The notes under the pieces: generated by a model
What the model saw: only the letters and a program-made list of their open reading frames with translations
Told to the model about the DNA's origin: nothing
Database searches by the model: none
Shown here: one piece after another, positions 6,444 to 8,221 of the stretch
Layout: each line of letters begins with the position of its first letter
Numbering within the stretch: position 1 is the stretch's first letter
Assembly (NCBI GenBank): GCA_036519295.1
Contig: DATDLN010000208.1
Span: 1 to 8,221 of the forward strand
Source of the DNA: JACVRW01 sp036519295
GTDB lineage: Bacteria; Actinomycetota; Thermoleophilia; Solirubrobacterales; Thermoleophilaceae
Direction of reading: 5' to 3'
DNA: 8,221 nucleotides
Program-made: the position numbers and the translations under genes

Positions 6444-7376
6444 ATGCGCGCCATCCGCCAGCGGTCGCTCGGCGGCCCCGAGGTGCTGGAGCTCGCGACC
6501 GTCGACCGCCCTGCGCCCGTGCCGACCGAGGTGCTCGTGAAGGTGGCCGCCGCCGGCGTCAATCCCGTCGACTGGAAGACGCGTTCGAGCGGCGGCATGC
6601 TCGGGTCGCCGCCGTTCACGGTGGGCTGGGATGTGGCGGGAGTGGTGGAGGAGCTTGGGTTTGGGGTGACGCGCTTTGCGGTCGGCGATCGTGTCTTCGG
6701 CATGCCTCGGTTCCCGCGCGAGGCGGGTGCCTACGCCGAGTTCGTGACCTCGCCGTCGCGCCAGCTGGCGGGCGTGCCCGACCGCCTGAGCGACGTCGAC
6801 GCCGGGGCGATGCCGCTGGGCTCCCTGACCGCCTGGCAAGCCCTGGTCGATACGGCCACGGTGCGCGACGGCGATCGCGTACTCGTTCACGCGGCGGCGG
6901 GCGGGGTCGGGCATCTCGCGGTGCAGATCGCGAAGAGCCAGGGCGCATACGTGATCGGGACCGCACGCGCCGACGACCACCCGTTCCTCGCCGACCTCGG
7001 CATCGACGAGTCGATCGACTACACGCGTGAGGACGTCGGCGCGGCCGTGCGCGACGTCGACGTCGTGCTCGATCTGGTTGGCGGGCAGACCGGACTCGAC
7101 TCTCTGCCGGTCATTCGCGACGGCGGCCTCTTGATCTCCGTGCCCTCCCAAGCCGACGTCGCGCCGCTGCGAGAGGCCGCCGGCGATCGCGTCCGGGTGA
7201 CCGGCATCCTCGTCGAGCCCGACCGCACCGGGACGGAAGCGATCGCCGCGCTCGCTGCCGACGGGCGCCTCCGCGTGCGAGTGGCAAGAACGTTCCCGCT
7301 CGAGCAGGCCGCCGCTGCGCACGAGCTCCTCGAGAAGGGTCGAGCGGGCGGCAAGCTGGTGCTGACGATCGACTGA
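6444..7376 (+). CDS. Quinone-oxidoreductase-like NAD(P)-dependent dehydrogenase (MDR family)
   Basis: This is a zinc-free medium-chain dehydrogenase/reductase of the quinone oxidoreductase (zeta-crystallin-like) type, which uses NAD(P)H to reduce quinones or activated enones. It has 310 residues, usual for the family. The N-terminal catalytic fold shows GVNPVDWKTR, GWDVAGVVEE and VGDRVFGM. The Rossmann domain begins at VLVHAAAGGVGHLAVQIAK, with the glycine motif at residues 150-156, and continues through VVLDLVGG; the C-terminus has the usual GGKLVL ending. No cluster of structural-zinc cysteines is visible. The ATG follows the E2 stop by 2 bases, with a weak AGGG six bases upstream, so it is probably the last gene of the operon. 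Its link to 2-oxoacid metabolism is not obvious from sequence; the physiological substrate is unknown. Confidence 0.9.
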   Translation: MRAIRQRSLGGPEVLELATVDRPAPVPTEVLVKVAAAGVNPVDWKTRSSGGMLGSPPFTVGWDVAGVVEELGFGVTRFAVGDRVFGMPRFPREAGAYAEFVTSPSRQLAGVPDRLSDVDAGAMPLGSLTAWQALVDTATVRDGDRVLVHAAAGGVGHLAVQIAKSQGAYVIGTARADDHPFLADLGIDESIDYTREDVGAAVRDVDVVLDLVGGQTGLDSLPVIRDGGLLISVPSQADVAPLREAAGDRVRVTGILVEPDRTGTEAIAALAADGRLRVRVARTFPLEQAAAAHELLEKGRAGGKLVLTID

Positions 7377-7387
7377 CGACGCCCCGG

Positions 7388-7909
7388 TCAGGGACCAGTG
7401 CAGTCGTCCTCCGCGATGCTGGTGTTGTACCAGTCGCTCCACCGAGTCCATTTGCGCGTGAAGCCGACCTGCGGGGGAGATTCGCGCTGCTCGAACATCC
7501 TCCACCGCACGCAGGCCGACTCGTAGATGTCCATCCCGGGGTGCTCCGGATCGGGCCCAATGCGGTCGCCGATCTCCCGGAACTCGAAGTCGCACTGGTG
7601 CCACGAATCCGCACCGTGGGTGTTGGCGCACCAGCGGGTCACTCCGTAATCGGTCTGTACCTGGACCCGCACGCTCCACTGGTTGGGGGTCTGGTTCCGC
7701 ACCCACATCTCATCGCCGTACGACTCGAAGCAGGAGTCGCCCCACCCCTCCACGTTGATGAGGTACTCCACCGCGCAGTCGTCCTCGGGCGGCCCGCCCT
7801 TGTGGGCCTCGCCGGAGGCCGGCCGGAGCGTGAGTGCCACGAGCAGCACCGCGCCGGTGAGGAGAGCGAGCAGGACCCGCCTCTTGGTCGTCTCGATCGT
7901 CGATGACAT
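7388..7909 (-). CDS. Exported Trp- and Cys-rich protein of unknown function
   Basis: I do not recognise this 173-residue protein. It has a clear signal peptide: basic start (MSSTIETTKRR), hydrophobic core at about 12-28, likely cleavage after Ala-Ser-Gly near 31-33 or at GEA/HK. There is no lipobox cysteine. All six cysteines (45, 60, 94, 106, 133, 170) lie in the mature part, an even number suggesting three disulfides. Nine tryptophans (56, 69, 78, 93, 103, 136, 154, 157, 160) are a high share for its size, with three in the short stretch KWTRWSDW. The ATG at 7909 has a possible GGGAG ten bases upstream. It lies 30 bases downstream of another exported small protein in the same direction, so the two are probably co-transcribed, and it converges on the dehydrogenase operon with 11 bases between stop codons. 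It could be a cell-surface binding or enzyme-inhibitor protein, but nothing shows which. Confidence 0.8.
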   Translation of the reverse strand: MSSTIETTKRRVLLALLTGAVLLVALTLRPASGEAHKGGPPEDDCAVEYLINVEGWGDSCFESYGDEMWVRNQTPNQWSVRVQVQTDYGVTRWCANTHGADSWHQCDFEFREIGDRIGPDPEHPGMDIYESACVRWRMFEQRESPPQVGFTRKWTRWSDWYNTSIAEDDCTGP

Positions 7910-7939
7910 TCCTATCTATCTCCCGCGGCTGGAACTGGA

Positions 7940-8221
7940 TCAATTCCCGCAGTCCGCCAGAAACGGGGTCCGATCGCTCTGCAGCGGCCCGTGCGACGAC
8001 TCGTCGTAGAGGCAGACCTTGAGTGAAGGGAAGTCCGCGTGAATGCGGTGCGCCTTGCTTGGCCCGCATCGACTGTTGGCCCCGTTCTTGTCCTGCACCC
8101 GATAGACCGCGCCGTTGTCGTCGTAGATAAAGCCGACGACCAGCTCGCTCTTGGCAAACGCGGTCTGGCCCGCGGTGAGCGTGGCGGCGGCCACCGCCGC
8201 GATGAGGATGAGTGTCGTGCG
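7940..8221 (-). CDS. Small exported protein of unknown function (5' end cut by window)
   Basis: The frame is open from the right edge (RTTLILIAAVAAATLTAG) to a TGA at 7940, giving 93 codons. The visible N-terminus is the hydrophobic core of a signal peptide with a plausible cleavage after AGQTAFA. The GTG at 8194 falls inside that core, so the true start is outside the window. The mature part is about 70 residues with three cysteines (RCGPS, KVCLYDE, ADCGN at the extreme C-terminus). It begins with VVGFIYDDNGAVYRV, whose alternating pattern suggests beta strands. An odd cysteine count leaves one free or paired between molecules. It lies 30 bases upstream of the Trp/Cys-rich exported gene on the same strand. 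I cannot name a family. Confidence 0.7.
   Translation of the reverse strand, partial: RTTLILIAAVAAATLTAGQTAFAKSELVVGFIYDDNGAVYRVQDKNGANSRCGPSKAHRIHADFPSLKVCLYDESSHGPLQSDRTPFLADCGN

Noticed and set aside
7371..7408. Terminator between the convergent genes
   Set aside because: Only stems of four to six pairs are visible (for example CTGAC with GTCAG), mutually exclusive and without a T-run.
6342..7706. Minus-strand open frame of 454 codons spanning three genes
   Set aside because: It covers the end of E2, the whole oxidoreductase gene and part of the exported protein gene in another frame. The composition is not protein-like.
1..8221. tRNA, rRNA, CRISPR array, insertion sequence or phage genes
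   Set aside because: I saw no cloverleaf-like segment, regularly spaced repeats, transposase motifs or terminal inverted repeats on reading both strands.

Overview
The window is GC-rich with tightly packed genes, short overlaps, frequent GTG starts and Ala/Arg/Asp/Glu-rich proteins. This suggests an actinomycete. The style of the MMPL transporter, the small secreted proteins and the 2-oxoacid dehydrogenase cluster recalls Thermoleophilia (Solirubrobacterales). That placement is an impression from family knowledge and was not tested.

Layout. Bases 3-2381 (+) hold most of an MMPL/RND-family membrane exporter whose first few codons lie left of the window. It carries an unusual Lys/Gln-rich coiled-coil segment in its second external loop and is followed by a strong GC hairpin (2394-2421). 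Bases about 2430-2858 (-) hold the remains of two small secreted-protein genes lying head to tail. One is a signal peptide plus a short N-terminal domain with an excellent ribosome binding site. The other is a secreted-protein fragment that reads through only if two one-base shifts are allowed. Bases 2872-3142 are a non-coding gap ahead of the next operon.

Bases 3143-7376 (+) form one compact operon. It encodes the E1-alpha, E1-beta and E2 subunits of a 2-oxoacid (pyruvate/branched-chain/acetoin-type) dehydrogenase complex, then a quinone-oxidoreductase-like NADPH-dependent dehydrogenase. E1-alpha and E1-beta decarboxylate a 2-oxoacid on thiamine diphosphate and pass the acyl group to the lipoyl-lysine of E2, which moves it to CoA. 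The E3 dihydrolipoamide dehydrogenase that reoxidises the lipoyl group is not in the window. Gene overlaps of 8 and 20 bases and the 2-base gap before the last gene argue for coupled translation.

Bases 7388-8221 (-) converge on that operon. They encode two small exported cysteine-containing proteins of unknown function, 30 bases apart; the upstream one is cut by the right edge. I saw no tRNA, rRNA, insertion sequence, CRISPR array or phage gene. I found no clear new multi-gene system. The parts most worth a second look are the decayed secreted-protein genes, the MMPL coiled coil and the secreted gene pair.
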